Origin: Chlorophyllum brunneum
Lineage: Eukaryota > Basidiomycota > Agaricomycetes > Agaricales > Agaricaceae
DNA length: 64,000 nucleotides
Direction of reading: 5' to 3'
Assembly: GCA_963576785.1 (NCBI GenBank)
Contig: OY756141.1
Span: 62,001 to 126,000 of the forward strand
The notes under the pieces were generated by a model that ran no database searches, was not told the DNA's origin, and worked only from the letters and a program-made list of their open reading frames with translations. The position numbers and the translations under genes are program-made. Below, piece by piece: positions 26,029 through 36,602 of the stretch (position 1 is the first letter of the stretch; the number at the start of each line of letters is the position of its first letter).

Positions 26029-26496
26029 ATGAAGTTCTCCGCTATCTCTACTCTAGCCTTTGTCACCATGGCCTCTGCCTGGACCACCGTCACGGTCACC
26101 GCTGTACGGATTTATGTCTCCTCCACATGCAGGGCACTGACTAACCAATGATTAATTCATACAGCCTCCCCCCCACCAAACCCCGCCTCCGGCCAGCCAG
26201 TGCAACCCCTCCGGGTTGTCTTGCTGCAACTCTAGCAACCTCCTCCAAGCCAACGATCCCACCCTCGCCATCATCTGGTCTCTGCTCGGTATTGTCGTCG
26301 AGCCAATTACTGCTCTGGTCGGGATCAACTGTGCTTCGCTCGCTCTTGGAGGCACTTGCTCCCAACAGCCCGTTTGTTGCCAGAACAATGACTTTGTGAG
26401 TTATCGCCGGCTCTGAGTATATTATTATTACACGTCTGACATGATGATGTGCAGAGGGGCTTGGTTGTCATCGGGTGCTCTCCCGTCAGTCTCTAA
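26029..26496 (+). CDS. Class I hydrophobin (H3)
   Basis: Three exons at 26029-26103, 26165-26395 and 26455-26496, giving 348 nt (115 aa). All eight cysteines are present (QCNPSGLSCCN, INCASLALGGTC, VCCQNNDF, IGCSPVSL). The signal peptide and following segment have diverged: MKFSAISTLAFVTMASAW then TTVTVTA, against ASATHTVTVTS in the other copies. Its upstream region beyond the TATA box is unlike the other three, so it is likely expressed differently. The mature domain is under obvious constraint, while the N-terminal exon changes fastest. Confidence 0.93.
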
Positions 26497-27340
26497 TCGA
26501 GGCGGCCATCCTCAGCGCCCCCTTCTCCAAGTTGTCCCGTAAGTAAGTATGCGTTGATTTGATCGATTGTAAACAAGAAAAGCCCAGACATATCGTGATT
26601 GTAACTCGTACCCGAATATTGTTGTAAAACCCAGATATGTAGTATTGCGTCTGTAAACCGTTGAATTGACTTATGTGTTTTGACAATACGTGTCCGCCGT
26701 TGATATCATCCTTAAGTGGTGAATGTTCTAAAAATAGAATGCGAAGGGGATTCGCGAAGGTATCTCAGGACCCTTTGGTCAGGGACCTGTACAATTTCAA
26801 CTGAATTGAGGGTGAGTAAAGCCCCTTATATACTGTTTGTACAACATCTCCCCCCACAATTTTTGTCACTGTGAACTGCATCAGTAAGTATTGTAAGCAC
26901 ACCATTCATTTTACCGTGTAGCATTATGCGTCGCACTGAAAAATTGCAGGAGATATGAAATGTTTTGGGATGAACTGATAGCCGAATGTGTGAACTACCC
27001 AGCCCAACAATAGCGTTCCACGTTTAACCAAAGAGAACAATTCCTCAACTTTGTCGGGGTGCGAATGGAAAACGCTGGGTACTTGTGGTAGTTGGGGGAA
27101 CAAAGTAATGCCAAATATCATAACTCCGCAACAATTTCGAAGTGGTTTTTCACGTTCCCCTATATAGCCCCCCAACATCGATATATACATATAATCCGAC
27201 GAACACAAATTCACACCGTATTGTACATCCATACAACCCATCACTCACTTCACCTTCGAAATAAAAAGAAAATATTAAGATTGTATACCACCAAACCAGC
27301 GCTGGTTGCAACCAAAAAAAAGTGTCTAAGCTCTCTATCT
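26497..27340. other. Intergenic behind H3
   Basis: 3' flank of H3 followed by the reverse complement of the PMT pseudogene 3' flank (compare 22240-22700). No gene seen. Confidence 0.5.
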
Positions 27341-28349
27341 TTACAATGATAACAAGTCACTTGTTGTTGATTGGATCCGACGGGATAAGTTTGAACATGG
27401 GAATGTAAAACCACCGCCCCAAACCATGTTTTTTAATGTGATTTTTGAACCGAAAGCGATCGAGAGTGGGTTTTTGGAGAAATCGTTGCCGACCAGGTTG
27501 GCTTGGAAGAGGGAAGACATTTGGGCGTCGCCAGGACCGGAATGGGAAAGAACGAGGAAGTGAAGTTTGAAAGAGGCCATGCAGACGAGAGTGGGGAGGA
27601 TGATGAGACAGAGGATACGAGCGCCCCAGTGCTTGGCTTGTTCGCGCTGGATCATAATGTGAGATGCGAATTTGGGGCATGAGAGGGAGGACGTACGACT
27701 GAGAGCCTGGTGTAGCCGAACCTTTTCCAAAGGTCTTCGAGAGTGTAGGCACATGTGAGAGCCGTGACGAATAGACCGACCAATTGGATACTGAAAGAAA
27801 ATGTACATCAGAAAATGTCGTGATGGGGGGATGATTCGTGTACCTGGTGACACAATCAATTGTCTGGCAAGCCATACCCGCCAATCAAAGGAGAAAGACC
27901 TGTACGTGATGAGGTTGTGGGAGCGGAGAGCTGGTGGAGCGAATGTACTGGTATTGTTGGTTGTGGAATTTTGTGAAACAGAAAACGGCAAGGAAGGTGA
28001 AGAAGAGGAGCATAGGGTCGAGAAGAATGAATCACGAAATTGTCAACCAGGCGACATCTAGAGAAGTAGATGAGTAAGTAGTTGAGTATTAAGCGGACGG
28101 ACGCACCACAAAGGACCATAAGGGCAGTCAAATGACACGCCCAGAAAATCATGCCAAGTTCGACAGCAGTAATACCAACCAAGAAGGACCATAGCAACAC
28201 CAAGGTAGCCGACATAACCCTCATCGCAACATATGACGCCTCAGCCGGATAGACTTCACCACTTTCGAATTCAGGTCCCGGGCCATGAAACCAAACCAAA
28301 CTCCATTCCCCGTCAACCAAGGATATGGATATTCGAATTCAGGTCTCAT
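27341..28349 (-). pseudogene. PMT pseudogene 2 (Pmt2 fragment)
   Basis: Second broken Pmt2 copy, in mirror position to PMT pseudogene 1. It starts with the same non-PMT leader (ATGAGACCTGAATTCGAATA) and enters PMT homology at the FESGEVYPAEASYVAMRVM segment. Exons equivalent to the loop with TAVELGMIFWACHLTALMV, the WLARQ segment and MASFKLHFLVLSHSGPGDAQ can be followed. Homology stops abruptly at the [15 protein letters not shown] equivalent, near 27341. The catalytic N-terminus and everything after the first MIR segment are missing. It keeps the LEKVRLHQAL region that pseudogene 1 lost, so the two copies decayed independently. Confidence 0.88.
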
Positions 28350-29359
28350 GACTGCTGTGGTGCCACTGGAGCAAACGCATTATAGGCACATGTGTGGGGT
28401 GTGTGTTACTGTGCGGAGGCTTGGGCAGCCAGACACTCAGTTACGTGATGCAGGAATTGAGTCTCTGCCAATAAATCTGAATGCCAGGGATTCGAAGAGA
28501 ATGACAGTGACAGTTGACTTGATCGAACGTTGGTGTTCAGCAGCACATCGCCCAACTCCAAGAGATAGATGAAATAATCTCCTAGGACTCCCAGATTATC
28601 AGACGCTGTATATGTTTTTCCGTACAGCCCTGTCTCGAGAAGGTTTGTATTTTATATCAGTGGAGCATCAGGGGGTCACTGAGTAACGGGCAGGTCCGTC
28701 CTAACCCCCTCCTTCTGTTCCGGTGTCGAGACAGACCAAAGCGCATTGTATTTTACCCCGTTCTGATTATGACAGATTGTGTGAGGCTATGATCCTAGTT
28801 CACGTAGTGCGCCATCTGGGCATCCGGTACGTGGCCCCCACGTTGGTGTGCGCGCTTGCGCAGACAACAAGGGTGGGAAATACAGTGCCCCCCACACTTT
28901 GAAACGAAAGTGATCTATACACCGAACGGAAGCACTGGGCACCAGATATCTACCGCAGTCACCGAGAAATAGACACGGCGGACTTGATGCTATATAATGA
29001 AGCAACCAGATACAGCCAATGGGAAGCACGGATAGCAGATGTTCACGGTTCACTTGAAGAAGTAGTCAAATTGATTTTCTTGAAACCACCTTGACATATC
29101 ATCACGGAAATGCCGTTTGTCTCGTAAGATTTGGAGTGGGATTCGAGCTCTCAAGAATTGAGATGTGAGAAACGGAAAATCTCTGTGGAATAATGTACAG
29201 CCAAGGACACAAGGGATAAGGGGAAAAATAAATAAAAATAAAAAGTGAAAGGTCTAAGCCAGCCAGTCGCCGAGATATAAAAGACCCCATGGTCGATGGG
29301 CATCCTCCAGCATCAGAACAGCTTTGCAACAGCTCTCAGATACTACTACTCACCTCACA
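28350..29359. other. Upstream spacer of H4
   Basis: Reverse-complement match to the H1 upstream spacer (20045-20890). No conserved frame. It contains the H4 promoter. Confidence 0.5.
29276..29283 (+). promoter_or_regulatory. TATA box of H4
   Basis: TATAAAAG about 80 nt upstream of the H4 start in the same context (GAGATATAAAAGACC) as H1 and H2. Confidence 0.75.
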
Positions 29360-29821
29360 ATGAAATTCTCCGCTATCTCTGCACTCGCTTTTGTCGCCGT
29401 GGCCTCTGCCACTCACACCGTCACCGTCACTTCTGTACGCCTTTATTCCTCCTCCCCATGCAGGGTATTGACTAACAAATGATTAATTCATACAGCCTCC
29501 CCCCAACCAGACCCCGCCTCCGGCCAGCCAGTGCAACCCCTCCGGGTTGTCTTGCTGCAACTCTAGCAACCTCCTCCAAGCCAACGATCCCTCCCTCGCC
29601 ACCCTCTGGACTTTGCTCGGCATTGTCGTCGAGCCAATTACTGCGCTGGTCGGGATCAACTGTGCTTCGCTCGCTCTTGGGGGCACTTGTTCCCAACAGC
29701 CCGTTTGCTGCCAGAACAATGAATTTGTGAGTTATCGCTGGCTCTGAGCATATTGCATGTCTGACATGATGATGTGCAGAGGGGCTTGGTTGTCATTGGG
29801 TGCTCTCCCGTCAGTCTCTAA
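29360..29821 (+). CDS. Class I hydrophobin (H4)
   Basis: Three exons at 29360-29434, 29496-29726 and 29780-29821, 348 nt in total (115 aa). The signal peptide region MKFSAISALAFVAVASA and the next residues are as in H1 and H2, then PPPNQTPPPASQ and the eight-cysteine core (CNPSGLSCCN, INCASLALGGTC, VCCQNNEF, IGCSPVSL). The first loop reads NDPSLATLWTLLGIVVEPI. Its promoter and 1 kb upstream match H1 and H2, unlike H3. It is the outermost member of the right arm. Confidence 0.93.
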
Positions 29822-30884
29822 TCGAGGTGGTCATGCTCAGCACCGCCCTCTCCATGCTGTCTTTTAAATATGCGTTGATTTGACCTATTTTAAAACAAGA
29901 AAATACCAGACATGTGTGACCTATCGTGATTTGTAACTCGTACTCAAATATTGCTGTAAACCCAGATATGTAGTATTGTGTTTGCCTGTAAAATCGTTGA
30001 ATTGATATATGGACTAGTAGTGTGTTTTTTGCTTGACCCCCGTGGATTTCATCGACCAGTTGACCATCGGAGGAGGATTTTCTAAAAATGGAACAGCCTA
30101 GAGCCGTGTAGGTATCTCAGGGCCCTTTCGGTCAGGGACGCTCCTCTATCGGGAATGTGATTTTCGGCTCCTCGAAGATTCCATTGATATGAATCTGTTC
30201 AATTGAAGGTGTGAACTCGTTGGATGCTATTAAACTTGTCGCCGGCATGACCCCGACGACAAGTCTAGTATGGTCTTCCGCGCAAAAAGACCCTTCGCAA
30301 CAGCTGATAATTACCACACCCACTCACATCCTCACTCTACTTCCCCTATCACGGGACACGGAATGAGAACTTCAGTGGAACTCCTTCGTGTGCGGGAAAT
30401 ATTCTATCCCGCATTCGAACCTTCGAACCCCCAGCCCGAGGGAAGGAGAAAGAGAACCGAGTCTAGCTGCAACCTCGAGTCAGCTAATCGTGTAGTGGGG
30501 AAGCAGTATATCACGGACGTCGTTCCGAAGAACAGATGAACCTTACTATCAGCACGCCAGCAATGAGCTACTCCCCAACCATCACGGCTGCCTTTGAGCC
30601 GATCCTCAGCAGCACCCAAGCACCGATCAATCTATTCCATTGCATCCCATAAGCAGATAGAAACTCAGGGAGTAACAAGGGCTGTATGTCTGGGAATGAA
30701 TCTAGGTCCTTAAGCATCAGGAACGGCTCGAGGAAGAGGTTAGCAATCGAAGATTGGTCGTGGACTGAGTTTCTATCCCAGAGCATTGCTCCACGCATCA
30801 CTAGCACCGTCTTCGTCTCATAATCCCCTTCATGATATACAAACGTATCCCAAACACAAACTATCGTAAATTCATTACCCAATG
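29822..30884. other. Intergenic, no recognised gene
   Basis: The first 400 nt are the conserved hydrophobin 3' flank. From about 30215 the inverted repeat ends and unique sequence leads to the 3' end of the NACHT gene. Nothing recognised. Confidence 0.45.
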
Positions 30885-33452
30885 CTACGGGGTAATAACA
30901 GTACCATCCTCCGTTGAATTCTGAACCAATTGAAGAAAATACTCCATCCAAAGACGACGAGCAGTATTCGCAGAATGGTAAATAGCAAGACAAGCCTTCG
31001 CACCAATTCCCAAGAAAAAACGTTGTTCAGGGGAACATTTCTACGCGAACCCCCAATGAGACAATATAAACAAAAAAAAAAAGATAAAGTGAATTCGACT
31101 CACCGGACCTTCGGCAAATTGAAAACGTCCTGTGGCAACATGTAGGAACACACGTTCTCGGTAGCTCTCGACCCTTTCGACCAACAGCGCATCCGTCACA
31201 TACATGGGATCCTTACGAATAATCGAAGGATGCTGGAGATGTACACCTTAAAAAAATACGATAACGCATTCAAGGATGTCCACGTACCCTCGCAGAGAGC
31301 CAGTTCAAGAACTCTGTAAACCCTGACTTTTCGACAAGATCTTGAGTTTCAAGAAATCTGAAAGGAAAATTCTCAATTTCGGCGATGATAAGAGGTTCAT
31401 CCTCTTTCGTTGTCCTGCAACACGCCGACCAACACTCTCGTTGAACAAATTCCGTGAGACCAACATATACCTCGTGCTGGACTGAGTATAGTTCAGAGTC
31501 CCAGGATAGATAAGGAAATCGGTGGAGAGGCACATGCGCTTCGAGTTCAGTGGGAGGACATGTACCTAATACTTATGTTCAATATCAACGGTTAAGAAAA
31601 ACGTGAAAACGATACGCACATCTACTGATTTTCGTCCCAAACCAACAAGCGCGATTATCGAGATGGGCATTGAAGATGGATAGAGTTCGTAACGCCATGT
31701 TTCTATGAACTTGAGGTGCGTCCACGCAGAAATTACCAGAACGAGTCCGGTCTTTCAGGAATTCACCAAAGGATTCGTCGTGGAGGCGAAGAGATTCAGA
31801 GTCTGCATCATCGGGATGAGGAACATATACGACAGATTCAAGACCCGCCAGAGCGCTATACACTTGCTCCGGGGTAAAGGATAGGAAATTCGCAAGAACC
31901 CGGAGCGAAGGTAGTGGGTTATGAGAAAATACGGTCGTGCCAAGGATCAGGCCAGCAATGGGCAAATTATCCCGCGCGATAGTAGATACCACACCTCTGT
32001 AAATCAAATCCAACGCGTGAAGCGGGCTCGTCACACTTTGGATATGATTGCTTCCAATGAACCTGAGGCACTGCTCGAGTTCGGTTATAGGGTTCCCTGT
32101 GAGGGGGTTACCCACAAGTCTGAGGATGGTGGACGTAAAAACAGGCAAGCTGGGTGCGGTACTGGCAATCTGAAGTAATTGGGCCGTCGAAGGCCACGCA
32201 CCATCCCCGTAAGACGAAAAGCAGTCGAGGTGTTTGAGACGAATATCCCGAAAACCGCCTTCCAAGACTCTATACACTTCTCTGTGAGCCTGGGAGGGAT
32301 CAATGAATATTTCCTCTCTCCCGCAAGTGATTTCAAAATCCACCCTGGACAGCATCATGGAGAAATGCCATTCCGGTCGACTACAGATCATCCAAAGAAG
32401 TGGAAACTCCGGAACGGTACGCACGAACTCGCTGATGAGCTCAAGGAATTCGCACTGTGCCTCCTCATCTTCGCATTCGTTCAAACCATCAAGAAGGATA
32501 AGTAAAGGTCTCTTCATCAAAGGCGAATTTTGGCGTTTGAGAGTAGCGAAAGGCTCAATGATGAGCCCATTGAATTGCTCACGTATGGACTTTTCTGGAA
32601 TTGTCGAATCATCCACGAGGATTTGGGTGAGAAGTCGTTTGTACGCTGGAGAGTGGAGCGCAAGCTGGTATGCGAGGGTAGGAATGACTCGACCAGCATC
32701 ATTACAGGCATCCTCTTGAGAGAAGAAAAAGGCAGCCCCAAAACGGCGTGTACTCTTTGCGTAGTCCGCAATTGATTGAGCAATCACTGACTTTCCAACG
32801 CCCGATACCCCATGGACCCAGAGCATGTTCCACTGACGATGTTCGTCAGAAAGCCAGTGCGCTATCTGATCTCTTAGATCTGCTCGGGTTTGTGGGTGGC
32901 TACGAAGAGGAGGACCTCGAATATGATGTTTCATTCCGGCAACAAGAATGCCTGCAGCTTTCAAGATCTCAAGAACTGGCCGGTCGTGTTTAATGACGCG
33001 ATCGGTAGTTCGTTAGAGACGTGTACTAACCTGTGGTTCCGGCCTCGAGCATCTGCTTAGCAAAGGAGGAAAAGTTCGGATTCTCCGTAGAGAATTTGGA
33101 CCGGGTTTGAGTGATAGGATCTGTAAAGTGAGGAGTCAATTGGCGGCCATTTAACACTAGGATCACACGACGGACTTTTACCATTCTTCTGCAGGGCTGA
33201 ATCCGATCCCTTCAAGGGTTCGGAGAGCGACGATGTGCATGCGGACGTTGTGCCTGGCAAAGCATCGTTCCTCTGAGTCTTCAGGATTGTGGTTTCGCGT
33301 GAGGCCTGGCGTGGAGGAGATCGGCTATCGCGCTCGATTGGTGATGTCGTTACAGGCGCATGTTGATTAGGCTGAAGAGTTTTGCCACCTTGACTAGTGG
33401 GCTTGACTGAGACTACAGACCGATGTTTGGTCTTTCCACGAGGACGAGGCAT
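30885..33452 (-). CDS. NACHT-type P-loop NTPase
   Basis: Signal-transducing ATPase of the kind expanded in Agaricomycetes, often linked to non-self recognition and programmed cell death; its own role is unknown. Six exons (30885-31040, 31104-31232, 31288-31565, 31620-32975, 33031-33120, 33182-33452) sum to 2280 nt (759 aa). The first 90 or so residues are basic and Ser/Thr-rich (MPRPRGKTKHRSV). A short predicted helix QMLEAGTTVLEILKAAG leads into the NTPase: Walker A GVSGVGKS, Walker B LLILLDGLNEC, and a sensor-like ICSRPEW. A winged-helix-like part follows, including SLRLHDESFGEFL. The C-terminus has helical TPR-like elements (GIGAKACLAIYHSANTARRLW) and ends DGTVITP. No WD40 repeats or other recognition repeats follow, so it lacks the sensor region that many relatives carry. 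Confidence 0.88.
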
Positions 33453-35940
33453 ACTATACTATGATGCCCGAGGGAGGAGGATGGTAAGATAGTACGCGGA
33501 GAAAAGCGCCAACATCATTGAGATGCTGTGGAAGTCATTTGCATGAGGCAATCGAAGCTGTGCCTCAGTAACCCTAACCCCACACATCTGGCGACTTCTG
33601 GCTAAACTCTAGTTTCTGGTTTATAGCATGATAAATTGAAGCGCTTGCGTTTACTTGATTGTTTTCACAACGGTAATTATCGTGTGTTCATCGTGAGAAA
33701 GGAATAAAATAAAATAAGAGGTGATTGGTTACCTGCAGAAACCGGTTGGGGCCCCGAAGACTAGTCGCTGTCTCCATGCTCCAAACTCAAGCTTCGATTG
33801 GTCGTAAAATCATGATTACTAGCCCAAAAAATTCGCATGCGTCATCGAACGCTTCTTATCTCTGTCGTCACACCCGTAATCTTTACAGTACTCAGACACA
33901 CCCGTAACCTTTGCAGTATTCAGACACACGTTGAACCTTTTGAGCTGTTCTATTGGGTATATTTTTCAGTACAGCTTAGCAGGACTTCCGTCTTGCTTGC
34001 ATGATCCATTGCCATCCACCCGCTTGGGCGTAGTATCAGTATAAAGGGGTCTTGTTTCGGCTCCGTCATTGGTAATTGTGACGTTGACATCGTTTCTGAT
34101 GAATGTGTTAGTTGACAAGGAAGACGTTTTGTTCAATTCCCTGCCGTACTTTTCTTGCCCCTCTGAGTCAGACTCACTCCAAAGATATACGTTGGATGAC
34201 CCATGCAATTCAGTCTAACCGGGCAAGTGATTAATGAGGCCCAATCTCATTTCGCCCAGCAGGAGTCAGTTAGTGGGGCAGAACAAGTGATCTGAACATG
34301 ACAATGGTGACGTTCATTGATCATTAGTTGAGAGGGGAACAACTTATTGATATTAACGAGTGGGGACATCCTTTGCGTGTGGGGGTAGTGCGGCTTTTTG
34401 GCCAGTGGTTTCGTTGCAACGCTTGGCTCCTAGTGATTTGAACTTGATGAATATTTACAATGGCATTTCCGTTCCCACTCTCGTCCCTGATGAGTCCCCA
34501 GAGCCCATTTTATTCCACTATCACATAAAACGCACTAAGAGCACCACGTTCGGCCCCACGCCTTCGCCAAATCCAAATACAGGATAGAGGGAGACAGCCA
34601 CACCGGTACCCTCGTTCAACCCGGTGCTTATGATCTCAGTAGATAACTGTACCCACACTCACAATATCCGAGATTCAGCAGCGAACTCAAAGAGCATCGC
34701 CGGCTCCGACTAAGGACGAAGATCGTTCACCGCCGCCTAGTCTTCCTCGTCGTGTTTTCGCCTCCAGTCTAATTCTTGTAATGCCGAGCTCTTTTTCAGT
34801 CGCCCTTACTCCATTTGCTCTGGCTGGGCGGTCCTGCTAATTTTAGCCTGGCCTTTGCTGGTAAATACCGACGGCCCTGATCAACTCGCGTGAGCTCATC
34901 GTGGACCTGTCAAACGGCAGTCGGTGAAGCCAGTGGGTATGTTTTGACAGTTTTGACCCAGCGCAAGGAATGATGAGACATTGCGAATTTTAGCGACAAA
35001 TCCACGAGCTGTGCGATGCCATAGGAACTCATTCTACTTTAGTAAGTTTTTTCACAGCTGTAGTCTAGTCGCAAGAGCAACTCTCATAACTACGGACTGC
35101 CTAAATAGATTCTACCGCACGTTCGATTCAACATCTCATCCTACTTGAGTAGGTGTATCGATGAGCAAAGTAGATCTGACCGCATCCGAAGCGAGAAAGG
35201 AATATGTTGTGACAGCGGGCCTCGAGTAGGTTCGTGTTTGTTTATTATTATCTTTTGGCGCGGCGGCGGTGCGCAGTACTTTCCTTTAAGCGAGCGAGGG
35301 AGTCCTTTGATCGATGTTTCACGTTTCACGTTTCAAAGTATTGTTTATGTCACGTACCAATCTCGTGCAGTGTGACAACCTGCTGCGGTGGTCTCTGCGC
35401 GTGCTTCTAGGGTTGCTCTCCTGATTTATAATGACTTCGCTGTTCTACTTTCGATTTGATTGCCCTTAGTAAAATTCCCTTGCAACCCGAAAACGTATCT
35501 TTGCGCGGGTTGACTGTTCTTCTCATTATTGATCTCGACAATGCAAAGATTTCGACTCGATAAGGTGTTGTCATCGGGTAACAGACTGGATCCCAGCTCC
35601 TATTTGGATGTTACCGTGCTCCCCCGTCATCGCAGACATACATATTTATCTTCCTGACAAATAGTCTTGAAAACCATTTATATTCATAATGGGCATTCAC
35701 GCACCATATGCATGAGTTAGCATTGCTCAAGGAAGCCTGCTCGGTCTGGCTATGAGCTGTCACTCTTGCACTGAAAATTCACCAAGATCAGAGTAAGGAA
35801 AGCACAAAAAAATCAATGTATCGCTTTGAAGGATTGACTTCGCTTGGGTGAGAAAGGTGGCCGTTGAGCACGTTCGATCGCCGTGAAGATACGACGAAGA
35901 AGAGCGCAGAGTTTGAATTAGGCGTCGGGGCGTCGGTGGA
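33453..35940. other. Intergenic, no recognised gene
   Basis: 2.5 kb between the NACHT gene start and an unrecognised coding signal. Frames of up to 80 codons exist on both strands without family match or convincing splice chain. No repeat or RNA gene seen. Confidence 0.4.
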
Positions 35941-36602
35941 TTATAACTCCCGGAATTTCGGGTCGCTCAGGAATCGCATACCATAGCCCAAACATACAGC
36001 CAAATGCTTTGCGTAACCAGTATTCATGGCGCTCTCTTCGAAGTTTTGGAACGTGAAGAATGAAACAAAGTCCATGACACCTCGTTTCAACGAGCTAAGC
36101 GTATGTTGTGGAACTTTGATGCAGAGATGATCCAGAGCAAAACTCTACTCCGTACTGGCAAGCGACCCGCAGCTTCATGTGTTGCAACCTCCCTAATCAA
36201 GGACTTCTCTATTCCCTATCGTGATGTGAGGCCTGCCGATGATCATAAAGGTATACTGTCGGATGTTGTCCCACTTCAGCTTTTTGCATGAAGAGTAGAG
36301 GGAAATCTGCCTTGAAGACCTGTCTTTTTGGAGCATGGTAGCCATACCATTTCCCGTCATGCAGTACGCCAGTCTCTGCTCCTGAGAATGCCAAGGGATT
36401 GATAATCGGTGTATACTGAGACCCGACACTCAAAAATCTGATTGTCATATCGCGAGGAGAAAGGGGGGTCTTCTTTCACGCTCCATTTTGTTGACACATC
36501 CGATATGGGTTGTGTCGAACAAATGATTCGTCCAGCAGCGCCAGGCTTCGGCGTTCGGCGAAGCCTCGGTGGTAACCCTGTTGTGCTTTCGACTTGGATC
36601 AT
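35941..36602 (-). CDS. Unrecognised spliced gene or gene remnant
   Basis: Two segments on the minus strand look coding. The 3' segment (35941-36144) follows a plausible acceptor GAGTAG and reads SFALDHLCIKVPQHTLSS, a short linker, then MDFVSFFTFQNFEESAMNTG and GYGMRFLSDPKFREL before a stop. The 5' segment (about 36209-36448) contains SVGSQYTPIINPLAFSG, then ETGVLHDGKWYGYHAPKRQ and ADFPLLFMQKAEVGQHPT, followed by a possible donor GTATAC. A frame starting at 36602 may add an N-terminal part, but it is in another frame and the join is unclear. The residue pattern resembles a folded protein, yet I recognise no family. It could be a real small gene with undetected exons, or a decayed remnant. Confidence 0.3.

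Larger units (their letters stand above)
25945..30215. repeat. Inverted repeat, right arm (H3, PMT pseudogene 2, H4)
   Basis: Reverse-complement partner of 19110-23735: H3 (+), H3 3' flank, PMT 3' flank, PMT pseudogene 2 (-), upstream spacer, H4 (+) and H4 3' flank. H3 pairs with H2 and H4 with H1. The arms have diverged by substitutions and indels, so the inversion is not very recent. Confidence 0.8.
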
